This document shows, piece by piece, positions 1-13,200 of a DNA stretch of 64,000 nucleotides (position 1 is the first letter of the stretch; each line of letters begins with the position of its first letter). The stretch is from Nomia melanderi (taxonomy: Eukaryota; Arthropoda; Insecta; Hymenoptera; Halictidae), in contig NC_135007.1 in assembly GCF_051020985.1 (NCBI RefSeq), forward strand, positions 1,175,001 to 1,239,000, given 5' to 3'. A program made the position numbers and the translations under genes. The notes below the pieces were generated by a model. It searched no databases and was not told where the DNA came from. It saw only the letters and a list, made by a program, of their open reading frames with translations.

Positions 1-3000
1 TGACAAACATTCGCTACGGTACATAGTGTAATTCCACACGGGGGAATGGCATATGTCCGATAAGGGTTGATTATTGTTAAAGAATATATTATTTGTGTAT
101 GATGAAAGACTCCAGAATATTCTTGCTATTCACACATCAGTTCAATGTAAAAAGATATAGCAAAGAATAGGACACGGCAATGTTTATTTAACTCGCTGAA
201 TATTAACAAATTAATATTGAGGACATTTATAAAATTGAAGTGTTTATAAGTAATTATATTTGAATATTTGAAAATCATCATTAATTTATTCCTTAATGCC
301 ATGTTCGTCTTAAAAAGTATACAACTTATGATATCACCAATGAAAGTGAGCACATATTAGTTAATGATAAATAAATGATATTTTTACTAGCAAATGTACA
401 CTGTTCCTATTTACATTAAGTAATGAGTATATTGGAAACTAATAGTTCTACTACGGGGACACGGTTCAATGACCTGTCAAGAATTAATCTCAAATATAAT
501 ACATATTGTCAATATTGAATTTCGTTGTTACAGATAAATTAAAAATATTAACATATTCGCGACCGTACATAACTTCCAAAAGTTATAGCTGAATACTGCA
601 ATGAAATAACAAGTATCTGATACTTAACTACAGATTTTGAAATGATGTAAAATTACTTTACCAACATTTTTCTAAAAAAATTAAAAATGGTAGGACTACG
701 TATTCAGCTAAAAAATTTTAAATGATATCGAAGTATGTTGCCGGTCTCCAATGTGTTAGCTTGTATGAATAAGACTTCATTAACACGTTGTCTGTAACAT
801 TAGTCAATAGCGACCCATGTATAGTTTTTGCATGATGATGATCGATCAACAGTAATCGGTATATGATTTTTGTGCAAATGATTGTTATAGACGGCTGGTG
901 GTGTAGTGGAAAAATTAACAAATTACAAACGACAGTCAACGTGCTAACGGAAGTATAAACATTTCATAAAATACTTTTATAAAAAGTATGAAACAATAAC
1001 AAATTGAAATAGAATTGAATTAAAATCTTCATTCTACATAGTGCCTGTTTTATCCGTATGTTCTTATAAAAGCAGTTTAATATGGAAGAGAACATTACGC
1101 GCTGTAAATAATTTTTGCACAGTTGAAGTAGTAAAGAAATATCAAAGTTATGTACATTTTTTAAAAATAGAACTTCATATTTTTTATCTATGATATGATA
1201 CTACCGCTTGAGAAAAATTTAATACTTTATTACACATTTATATTATTCTATGTCAAGCTTAAAATTTTGAAGAATCCGAGTATAGTTAACATCTGTTACA
1301 TGTTTTAAGTCAATTAAACCTTACTTGACTTTATTTATTGCTAATAGAAACCAGATTATTCAACTGTTAAACAAATTCTAAAAGCTATAAATGAATGCAG
1401 TGCATTTTAATTCATTTATGTGTTTAATTTTAATTTTATTAAAATTATTACTTTAAATACTCAGGTTCATCATTTGTTGAATTTGTTTTAATAAAGATAA
1501 TCATATTATGGATAAAAAAATGTAAAATCTTTTTTGAAGAAATTAAGTTGACTTTGAAATCATTGTCATTACTTTACATACTGAAAATATTAAATAATCT
1601 CTTCCATATTAACAAATTTTTGTAAGAACATGTTTTGATACATTTGGTTTCTTATAAGATAATTTACTGTGTCCAGACAATACAGACACTCTGTATATAA
1701 TTCTATGTACAATTAATAATGATAATATATTGGGCTACATAGTAACTATTTAAAAAATGTTAAGGGCTAGCATAAAAAGATACTAATTTAAAAGGTGCGT
1801 GCTTGAATAACATTGATAAGCGCTAAACTCAAGCAAACGTCTGTTTACCTAAAACTTTGCTTGAATTGCAATAGTATCTTATTATATCTTTACTGTCGAC
1901 TATAATATGTAGACTGTGGATCTTTATAAATTCATAACAGATAGTACTAAATGAAATTCAGTAAAATAAAACTTTTTATTTTCGTTCTATCTAATCTCTA
2001 GTTTTACTAAGTAGTCTTTAAAATTAAAAATTTATAAAACATCCGCAGTCCAGTAGTAGAGTTCAAATTATTTAACTCTTGGTCAGCAATGACAGGATCT
2101 GTCTGTTCAGAAACTGGTTTCATTAATCCTTTTTCTATAGCGTTTATTGTTAATAATTAAATAGTCTGAACAAATAAACGCATTTTCAAAACAAACTTTA
2201 TAAATATCATCCAACGCTATATTATTATACATTTATCTTGGACTGGCATCACATTTAATTTACTTTTATTTTAGACTAATAACACCGTAAAGTTAGAGTA
2301 TAATTTTCGGACGGAGAGAAGTTTGTGCACATCGACGAAATAAACACATTCAAATATGTCATTAGCACACATATTTAAATTGTTCAAATAAGTGCGTGTA
2401 CAGTGGAACAATTTAATATTATCAAATACAATGTATTTGTAATTGTGAGGAACTAAACTTAACTTAAGTTAAAGTATGTCGATGAAAAGTTGACCAACTA
2501 CCAACGAGTGGAAAAGCACAAAGTCATTGGGTATCGTCCACTCACTTTACCTCATCCCTTTTAAGGAGACGTGCAACACATGATATTCTAAGTTGTTGGT
2601 AAAAAGTTTCACAGAAGGTCTGTTTGGTCGGAATAGAAGCAGCTTGTTCATTTTCAGATACATTTTCGACTACGGTCATATATACTATTCCGATCGCGTG
2701 ACGATGAAAGTAAACAAATCATACAGTGAAAGACTCCTCTTACCACTGTACCTTCCTGGGAGACTTTTCATTAGCAATACATAGTAAGTAATAGGGCCTC
2801 TATGGCCACAGGTTTCCGTAAACATAAGAAAACCGCAGATAAGGATTTACAAGCTGTTCATTCTCTATCGTTACATTTCACGTTATTGTCTTTTTGTTTC
2901 GTGTACGTTCTTTGTCGTACGACTTGACCAATAATAAAAATGTACCAAAACCAAGATGCCAATGTTATTATATCTTCTTAGTCAAGCATTGTGAGTGGAT

Positions 3001-4141
3001 GATTCCCCTTGCCCTTATGACATGATAACTTGTGGCAAGTCGACCAACTTTTCATTGATGCATGGTACATTGATTTGTAATTTTTTAATAGACATATTTA
3101 TCAGGCCATTTCGTGAGTATTTTATTTTATTTCGGGGCATATTATCTATTACTCAATATATGAATAATAAACTTAAAAAAGTGTAAAACTATATGAAAAT
3201 TAATGTGGTGTAAAAACATTAAAATGTTTTAAAATTCTAAGATGTTATTACTGATGAACAGAGAGATATTCAGTATGAATATGGATATTCTCTACTACCC
3301 CTTAAGAGATTTTAATGTATATTTGAAACACTTTTTACACAGTATTAGTAAAAAAAGGATTAAAGTCTTTATGCGTGAAAAACTTTTTTAGCTGCACTGC
3401 AATTAACATAACTGCATTTGAATTAATGTGTAACTGGTTGAGTGTCAACAATCGGTTGTGAGTTGAATCTTGTTTGGTACGAGATAAATTATCTGTACTA
3501 ATAAGTCAAAAACACGGTAAAAATTTAGTGCCTTTACCGAAACGAATTTGCTCTGAAATGCGTACAAAGCAAATATTTCAGTTACTATAAAAAAATACAC
3601 ATATTATATATATACCGTTCCTATGATCGCTGTAACAGTCTGCTGTCCGAGAGTTAAAACATAACTTTTTCTTTGTATATAGTCGTATGGAAAATAGTTC
3701 CCAAAACACCAGAGTAAAGGCCTGATTTGTTATTTAAAAAATTAAATAAATCGCTTTTCTTACATTACACGGAAATACAAATTTCATTGCACACATATTA
3801 TCGATATAACAAATTAAGCATATACGCCATGTCAAATAAGTATTATTTTTATGTACATTCAAAGTTAATGTCCTGAATAAATTATTAAATGTATTACTTC
3901 CTAAGTGGCACTTTTTGTCTTACGTTAATCATACATGTATGTGATAAAATATTGCAAGAGAAATTGAAAATTTTAATCATACAAATAGAAAATAGTAAAA
4001 ATAAAATAAAAAATATACGTATTTTTATTACACTTTCCTAAGGACGAAGGAAATTTTGAACACCAACCAAAGTGCTCATCAACTTCATATTAATAAATAT
4101 GTGCATAAAATGATATACATATAATCCAATATATCCTATTT
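1..4141. other. AT-rich intergenic DNA past the sax 3' end
   Basis: No gene, RNA or transposon recognised on either strand. Short open frames here look like chance in AT-rich DNA. The sax 3' untranslated region should occupy the right edge. Confidence 0.5.
4024..4029 (-). promoter_or_regulatory. Possible sax polyadenylation signal
   Basis: A minus-strand AATAAA lies about 115 bases past the receptor stop codon. Such hexamers are common by chance in DNA this AT-rich. Confidence 0.35.
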
Positions 4142-4279
4142 TTAATCAAGGGATAAATGGACACGAGAATCATTAGCTGCTAATTTAACAAGTGTTTTTT
4201 TCACTCGAAGAACAGGTAAACGTGCTGCTGATTTTCCATGCCAACATTCTTTCATTAATTTTCCCAACCCGGCCAATGT
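4142..4279 (-). CDS. sax: sax exon 7: kinase C-terminus and stop
   Basis: This exon is short and is found by homology: it reads TLAGLGKLMKECWHGKSA, then ARLPVLRVKKTL, and ends VHLSLD before TAA. That is the usual tail of type I receptors (KECW, R-KKTL, final LSLD). The acceptor is GTGTTACAG. A possible poly(A) signal, AATAAA on the minus strand, lies at 4024-4029. Confidence 0.9.
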   Translation of the reverse strand, partial: TLAGLGKLMKECWHGKSAARLPVLRVKKTLVKLAANDSRVHLSLD

Positions 4280-7200
4280 CTGTAACACATAACGAAACAA
4301 TTAAAATATTTCCTCAAAAGAATCATTAAAAAATAATTTATAGTACATAATGTAATGTTATAATAAAAAAAAACATGATGATTGAATTTAGTAATATGCA
4401 CAGTCTGTTTTGTTTTTATATACCATATTTGGCCAAACTGCGGCTCTCCTACGTCTGCAATGTGGCTCTCTTTAGTCAAGGCCAAAATAATATCATTAAC
4501 ATAAACAAATTCTGTAATGTGAACAGTAAAAGTTAACAATATTATATAATTCGAAGAAAACAAAATACTACGCATTTTATGATGAGAATCTTTATATTCA
4601 ACAATGAAATTTATTAAATCGTAGCACCGTTCCCAGCTAACAAATGAACATTTTTAGCTGAGCTTACTTTTACGGCACTAATGAGTTAGATTTTCAACAA
4701 TTCGCGGCCAAGATACAAACACATACAGCAACTGCATCTACCAGTAAAGAATATAAATTTTTTTTAAGTATGTTTAATGCACATAAATGTATTTTTTTAG
4801 AATAAATTTTAAATGAAAATAAAGACCGTGAAATTTAAATATTATATAATTAAAACATTTGTCTAATTGCGGCTCTCGAAATTCTGAGTTTAGGATTTGC
4901 GGCTCTTGTCGGAATAAAGTCTGGCCAAGTATACTATATACTCTAATAACAGTGTTGGTTACAGTATTCAAGTCATTAACACGTTCCGTGCCACGGAAAC
5001 TTCGGTCATGTTTTGCTTATGAACTGGATTGATTTTTTAAACAAAATATTAAGTTATATTCAAGTTTTTGTTAATTTTTATGTATTTTAATATTGTTTCT
5101 TTATGTTTTCGGTGCTTTGTAACGTATACCGCTATTCTCGATTATGTGTCCCTTAAAAATATTTTTTTACAAAAATTGGCGTGTACCATATATGGTACAT
5201 GTGGCACTGAACGTGTTGACGAAATAATTTTTTTAAAAAAGATATGTTAATTACAGGATCAGAGTGCCATCTATTAGGAAGCGGTGGTCTGCGATGATCC
5301 AAGCACACTAATTTTCGCATTTCTTCAGTGGAAGGTTCTTGGTTACTAGGAAGCCACTCAGAATATGGTGCCATGTATTCAAGTGGAACACCATTGCTTA
5401 TGCATCTTCGACAAACTTCCCAAAGTATTAGTCCTAAGCTATAAATATCCGCCCGCCTAAAGTTTTCTAGACACTCCACATTTATCCTGAAAATACAATA
5501 TACATAACTTTTAATAATGCATCAAATTATTATGTACATATATAATTATTACATATTAAATAATAATTACTGCATATATAATTAAGTTACTATTATATAA
5601 AACCGATTACTTAAATAAAATCGCCTAAATATGTTGTCTGTCGGATACCTGAATGTTATGTGAAAAACAATTGTACTTTTGCAGTATTTCCTAATAAATT
5701 TGATATTTTCATACTTATGATTCATACTTATGATTATAGTTATAATATTAGAATATTAATAAGCTGTAGATGAAGTAAATACAATCAAGACTTGTAAATA
5801 TTACAGTGTTTATAATTCTATAAATGAAAATTAAATATGATTAACAGTATCCAAAACCCAGACAAGTAGAAAATATTTGGTAATGCTGTAAAAATGCACA
5901 TTTTGAACAACATTTTTCTCTGACATCGATGTCGCTCTCTTTTAATTTCCAAGACAAGCATAAAAAAGTTTTGATAGGAGTGCATTGAATTCTATACAGT
6001 GTATCTAGTAATTGGAACAGGCAGATTCGTGTTGAAGTTCTTTGCATCATTTTATTTACTTATTAACTTATAATTTAAAGTCTAATGGTAGCAAAAGTTT
6101 TTCGCGAGTATCTCGAAAATCAGAAATTAATAACTAAGTGCGGCTGAAATTTGATTTATAGTATCCTCTCCCCCTACATTGTTCCCACCTCAAAATTTTC
6201 ATTCTTCTACGTTAGTTGAGCTATACCGTACTATATACAAACACTTTAAGTATACAGGAAAGAGTTGCATAGAATAATGCCCTTGACAAGGTATTTCAAA
6301 GTCAACGAAATTGGAAGTTGCTTTCTTTTTCTACATGATTACCAAATTAATCGCGCCTAACAAATTTTTCATCATTTTGTTCGGACGCTCATTTAAAAAA
6401 TGCTCACATATACTGTACGTCCTCAAAAATTTCATAACGAGAAAACGTCAATTTTATGAAACGTAGAAGCTTTTTGGTAAACTTCTCGAAAACAGCCTAC
6501 TTCTCCGATTTACATAATCTTTGGATATGTTGTGGAAATCGACGTTTTCAACAACTTTTTTTTATATATATAACTATCGGTCTCGCTTAGCTTTCCAGAT
6601 ATTTGCGAAAAATTGTCGGTGTCGGTTCAACAAATTTTGTCTATAACTATGCGTTTATGATAACATATATTGGTATCCAACCGTGTCTGGACAGTCATAC
6701 AATAAAATGTAAACACAGGGAAAATTATTGTTGACAATTAGATTATACAGATTAGTATGATTAGGTCCAGTTATTCTTGGAGTGGCAGTGCAGGGGGAGA
6801 GACTCTGCACCTCCGCCATTCAGACTTTTATTTCATAATCTAATGATTTTTTATGAACATCTTAAAAACGAAATTTTTGTAAATTTTTTTGTTTAATTCT
6901 TGGTAATCATAAAGCAAACGCGTTGGCGGGGGAGAGATTCTATTACTATTTGTATATACAATATACAAATCTGTTTCTTTATTCTGCTTTGTATAATCAA
7001 TACATACACTAGTGAATTTTATCAAAGAAAGTATAACAGTAATTTAATTAAGATGGTTTTCATTATATTTTTAATGATTTTGTATTTTTAATTTTTAATT
7101 AAAACGATACAATAATTCTTTGTTACTAAAAAGTGTGAGGAACATTTATAAACATTCATATTTCACGTGTATTTATACATACCTGTCTTTTAAGTAAGTC

Positions 7201-10200
7201 AGTATGTATCATTTTAAATTCACGGGTAATACACGTGTATACGTGTATTATTTAACATATATTAAAATACAAGAATAAAATATTTTGTTACACGCAGGTT
7301 AATATATTCTTATTTTAATTCTTAATCTTGCCTCGTATAATATGCGACATAGCACTTATCCTATTTATCAGAAGAAATATATAATATATATAAACTTTCA
7401 CTACAGAACATTAATTACTTTCGAGAGAGTTTTCCTTCTGCTGGGAATATTGTTACCCTCGAAAGAAGCAGATTAATCCCCTAAAATCTTAATATACTAT
7501 TTTTTTATTAGCCCTTTGTGGACGGAGCTAGCCGGCAAATGAGCGTCGCTTTGAACGAAAGGTATTGGGGCACGCAGCTGAGAAAATATACACGTTGAAC
7601 GTTTGCGTTATAAAAACTAAAATTTTATTTAAATTCAACAAAATTTTTTGTAAAAATCCAAGAAAACATGTAATTTTGCTATATTTATGTGTTCAGCGTG
7701 CACAATGATTTTTAAACTTTAGATTTCAAAGTTAATTATATGTACGCTTCGAGCGGCAAATTAATGGCACTCGAATATTTGGGGTTGGTGCAAATCAGTC
7801 TACACTTAATTTTAAAAATAAAATTTAATATTAAACTTAATATTTTGGTACAGTGTTGTTGCACGAGCGTTTGTTTGATGCTTACTGCTCGATGAATTTA
7901 CAAGAACTGGTGAGTGTCGAAAAAAAATATTCCTAGCGGGACTTCAATGGTCTTTTTATCTCAGGTATCGGTTAAGGTAAACAGTAATAAGGGATGACCT
8001 GTAATCCCGTGATCTACCTAAAGTTTTCAGTTAGGCAAGGCCAGATCGAAGGCACAAAAAGAATGGAAAATCCCGAAATTGTCAAGCTGGTATATGCCTT
8101 TACTTCGGAAAGTATAATTTCTGTCTAACGGTCTCCTCGAACAATGATGCTTCCTAACATAGCTTGCATCTCGCCGAGAACCAAACATAACATCCGAAAC
8201 ATGTTATTACAACGTAACATTATGTATTGATAGTTTTATACTCTTGCATGGTGTGTAACCTTTCGAGGCAGTCGGCTGTATGCCAGCCCGGTTTAACCGA
8301 ACAAGTAGCACAATAGTACCTCAATTCTCTTCTTCCACTTTTGACTTTACGACTGGAACATACACAATCTTTACTCTTTCCTGTATCACCTTGCCGAATG
8401 ATGTACAAAAGACCGTTCAGCCTTTCTGTTGTTCCAGAAGTAGATAAATTGTTTTTGGCATTGCCGTCACGAAAGTCTCTAATTAATTGATCTACCAAGC
8501 GATATATGAATTGCAAATACACCATTGTGGTTTTATTATTGGTTGTTGCTTCTCCGCGTGTTCTTCTAGTCATGTTTTTTATAGTTGATGTAGTATAAGT
8601 GCTGAGCATGGTCATTCGTTTGTCATTTCAAGCCAGTAATAGTATATTCTTGCGTCTGTGGGCAATGTGATTGCATTTCTCACAATTTTTGGAATTTTTA
8701 TTCCATTTGGAATAAATTTCCTATTACAAGGATCACTCCAAAAGCTTCCGGTCTTAAAAGAACATTTTTTCCAATTTTTTTTGTATTGTTTTTCGAAGTA
8801 ACCTTCTTTGGAATGAATACACTTTCCCATTCCTTCAAACCGCTTATTCAGACAATTTTTCCACCCCTATTTTGAAATCGCCTCAATTTCACTCAAAAAA
8901 GCAGAAACAGCTTCATCAGGGGACCCAAATTGTTTTCCTCGCAGTTTATCTTTAACTATAGGGAATAAAAAGAAATTGCAGGGGGTCAAATCTGGACTGT
9001 ACGGTGGGTGCGGTAGAATTTTTATGCGCGAGGACTCTAAAAATTCAAGAGTTCTAATGGTCGCGTGGGACGAGGCATTATCGCGGTGAAGAAACATGCC
9101 GCCCAGTTCTGTTTTCCGGTGTCTCTCGTTGATTACAACGAAGACTTTCAGCAGACAAACAGTGAGTATACAACTCTGCTGTTACCATATGCCGATCTTC
9201 AAATGAGACCTCCGTCAAAAATCCTCTCCCAGTAAAGAAGCGCGTAATTATTTTCTTTCCGACGTTTGACTCTTGACGGCGTTTCCCAAGTTTCAAACAT
9301 TCACACTGACAATTGACGTTCGGTTTCGGGATCATATTGATAAATCCAGGATTCATCACCAGTGATGATATCTACAATTTGCTTTGAATGCCCACCTTTA
9401 AATTTGCGAAGCATAAATTGGCACCATTCAACTCTCACTTCGCTTTGAGCTTCAGAGAGTGAATGTGGCATCTAAAGGGTAAAAATTGTTCTAACGCGTA
9501 AATGCTTATGTAAAATCTTATTGATTGTTGATGCACCAAAGTTTAGGATTTCCTGAATTCCAAGAAATGTTAGTCGGTGACTTTCAAGAAGTAGATTTTC
9601 AACATTTGGCACCTTTTCCCTACAGCTGTCGCAGGATGACCGCTCCTTTCAAATTCGTCAAATTCGTCCCGCCGCGAATAAATTCGAAGAAAGAAAAATT
9701 CACTGTACTTTTCGACGGGGCTGAATCACGAAAAGCGTAACTTAAGCGATACAAAAATTTTTGTCTTGCCAAACCGACTTGGAAATGTTCGCGTTCAATT
9801 TCTATCGTTTACGTTGTCACACTTGGACTACAATGTCTGTAGTATGTTTATACCGCAACGCAAAAATCAGACCTTTGAACTTAAGGTTCTTGGGACTCCC
9901 TCTACACGATACAATACAAATTACTTTCCTGCGATTTTTTGTTCGGCTGAGACCAGAAACTTTTGGATTGTCCCTCGTAGTTTGAATAGTTCTAGTTATG
10001 TGGTATTTCATTTTAAGTAGTGCATCACCCAAGGGAATACTTGTAAATTACCGGTTGGTGAAAATATGGTATCCTGTAGCTGCAAGGTTCGATTGTAATA
10101 AGTTTTGGTACAACTGTAAAACAATTCTTGTACTTATTGGGAGGTCAGGTTTGACTAATTTCTCAGTCGTAGGACTGTCATAATATGGCAAAATGGTTTC

Positions 10201-13200
10201 TATGTAACCAATATCAGCATTCGCAAGAACATAAATACTCCACTTCATTGATTTCTTTGGGTTGTACGTAATGAAGCTCACTCTCCCTTTAAATTTTACA
10301 GTCGATTCATCCACCGATAACTCCGTCATGGGTACAAAATTTGTCCTATCTATTGGTGATATATTCCAAAAATTGCTAATTTTCTGCGTCCACGTTCTGA
10401 TGTTTTGCGAATCTTGTGGATTTTCATTTACATGAAGCATCTAAAATGTTTGTAAAAATCTCTTGAATATTTCGGCAAAGTAAGGGATCCTAGATTTACT
10501 ATCTCTCTGATATTCCTTTAGATTCGGAAGTGGTATTGTTTCCATACTCAATATTATACCCAGAAATGCTCGCATTTCCTTTGGTACCACATTAGTCCAC
10601 GCATACCAAATAGACCATTTTGATAAATGTTTTTCGGTTATTTTATTATGCGTATACCGATTATTCTCGTCAAGTAACTTCTTGATCAATTCATCGGTAA
10701 AGATGCGCCGTTAGAATCCGGACAAAAGAAGTTTTATACGAAAAGTTGTTTATTTAAGCCAATACACAAAAATACAATAAAATGCTGTTATATCTCATTT
10801 AAAGGGTCCTTGCTGAGAATTCTTATTCTATATAGCCACCCTGCGCCTCTATAATCTGCTCGATTCTTGCCCTAAAGCGCGAGCACGCTGGCTTCAATTG
10901 GTCGCGTTTCATGGCCGTGAACTCTGCTTCGATAGCAGCTCACAGGGAGTTGACGTTGGAGTGCCTGCATTTGTTACCGTGTCTCTCGATTACGCCCCAC
11001 ACATAGTAGTCCAGTGGGTTTAGGTCGGGACTGTTAGGAGGCCAGAAATCCTTCGACCAAAACATGTCGACATTATCAGAGAGCCAATTCTTAACAAGAT
11101 GACTCGTGTGAGCAAGTGCGCCATCTTGTTGAAATAAATACGGCCTCCCAGAAGCCATAGTCTCCATCCACGGCTTTACTACTGTCTTCAGGATCTCCAA
11201 ATAAACCTCCTTTGTGACTGTTTCTTGAGACGACGCTCAAAACGTGGACACTGGCAGAAAATTTGGTTTTGCCTACAACAGGAACATCCTCGGGTCTGTG
11301 AGCAAGCCAACGGTCGTTCCTCCGGTTCGCTTTGGCATCCACAGTGAAAATTTTCTCGCCAGAAAAAACCTAATGCGGCTAGCAGCTTCGTGCTTTAATG
11401 AGCACAGAAGCAAATTACAACAGGCAAGTCTTTTGAGCTTGGCGGCCTCAGAGAGCATCTGACGAACTTTGAGAATGTAGGAGGTATATCTAAGATCCTC
11501 TTGAGTGATTCGACGGACGATCGTTTCACTCACCCCCAAGACAGAGGCCAATTTCCGAAGCGAGGTCTCAGGATCTTCCAGAATCATGTCTTGGATCCTT
11601 TGAATGATCTCTGGCGTCCTAGATTTTTCCTTGACCTGCATCTTCCTCGCTGAAGAAGGAGAACCCTTCTCGAACCCCTCTGAGGCTGCGTATCTCTTCG
11701 CAACGTCGTATACCGTCGATCTTGGGTACGCAAAGAATTTTATAATTTCGATCGGCGTTCTCCCAGCGCAAAGGCTTTTTATAATCGCCGCTCTTCTATT
11801 GTATTCCGTGCTTGGATTGACGAGCTCTGTCATTTTGAGTTCATAGAAGTCTTATTGACATATTTAACTACCTTCAGCGTCAATTAGCAACTACCTCTGA
11901 ATTCTAATATGGTTGGAACTTCAAATTCAATTCTGTGGCTTATCTGTGGACCAGGGTTTTGTGATTTCGATGTAAATTGTATTTTTTGTGGAATAATATC
12001 TTGAAATGTAACATTCTCCTATCCATTTTCAGGGCTTGCATTATTTTCATTAATATTTGGTTCATCATCACTGTCACTATCGCTGGATATATTGAACCGT
12101 TTTAACTGATTTCTTGTTATACCAATATCTCGCTTCCACTGTATAAAACACTGTCGTCATCTTCTATTATGTCAAATTTAAGGTAATATTCATCACTGCT
12201 ATCACTATTAAAAATGTCCTCTCTGAGTCTTTTAAGGATCGTGCACATAAAGGTGTTGTAATATATGAAATATATAAAAGTCTTGCTGGTTCATCTGATA
12301 GTTTCAGTAAGAAACTGATTCCGAAGAATAAAATTCGTTCTGACTCGGCTAATAACCCACATCGTAAGATTACATCGACAAAAAATAAGACTCCACTGCT
12401 AAAAACCTCTAATTTCTTTTCAATGGAAACGTAATACGGTTTAGTATAGCAATGTTTATATACCGATGCGTATTTTATTATAGAGAATTAACTGTGTAAA
12501 CTTTCTTAACAAAAATTATATTCGAATTAATTTTTTCTATCAAGAATATTAGAATTCGCGAAACTATAGTTTCGATCCGTAAATAAATATCAATGTTATA
12601 AATATTACCTAAATTAAAATAGAGATATATTAAGGTATATATGCATAATTAAATATTTTCCACGTGTCTTATTTAAGTACACGTGAAAAAAATGTAAGGA
12701 AGTGACCACAAAATTCATTGTAACCTTGAAAGAAAGGTTTATAATTTTTAATCGCCGTATCGTATTCTACTCGTTACAGAGATAAAAGTTGGTAAGGAAT
12801 CAGAGGTGGGAAATGGTTGATTCCTTTACAAATTCCTGTTGAAGTTCTCATGAGAGAGTAGAGGATCTTGATAACTAGTGTCACAGTGAAATTTGCGGTC
12901 ACTTCTTCTCATAGAGTTCCTTACTCTAAATACGAATCCCAAAATCAAATTGCTGGATCACGTCCAGTTTTCGAAAAAAATGGGTTTTTGTAAAAACGGT
13001 CGAATTTTTCAGAAAACCAAGTGTTACGTGAAAACTAAAAACGATAGGCAGTTAAAATTTGTCGCAAAAAGTAAAGGAGAGTTGCTTAAATATGTAGCTA
13101 TAAAAACTTTGAATATTGCGTGCCACTAAATGCTTGTAAATGACAATCAAAGTATAAAAAAAGGGTAAATGTGCGTACTTTGTACGCACTTCTATTACAT

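Larger units (their letters stand above)
8220..12250 (-). mobile_element. piggyBac-family element, decayed and twice invaded
   Basis: Pieces of one piggyBac transposase appear in order on the minus strand. An acidic N-terminus and the segment GPQISHRIEFEVP (about 12240-11890) come first, then TDELIKKLLDENNRY (10690-10441). The catalytic region with SVDESTVKFKGR (10440-10048) and PLGDALLKMKYH (about 10032) follow, then the C-terminal Cys-rich end with CVCSSRK and YYCATCS (8615-8220). It is broken by insertions at about 8760-9775 and 10705-11912, by frameshifts, and by a stop where the second catalytic Asp region should be (FTNR then stop). It lies in sax intron 5 in the same orientation as the gene. 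Terminal repeats were not confidently located, so the outer limits are approximate. Confidence 0.75.
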
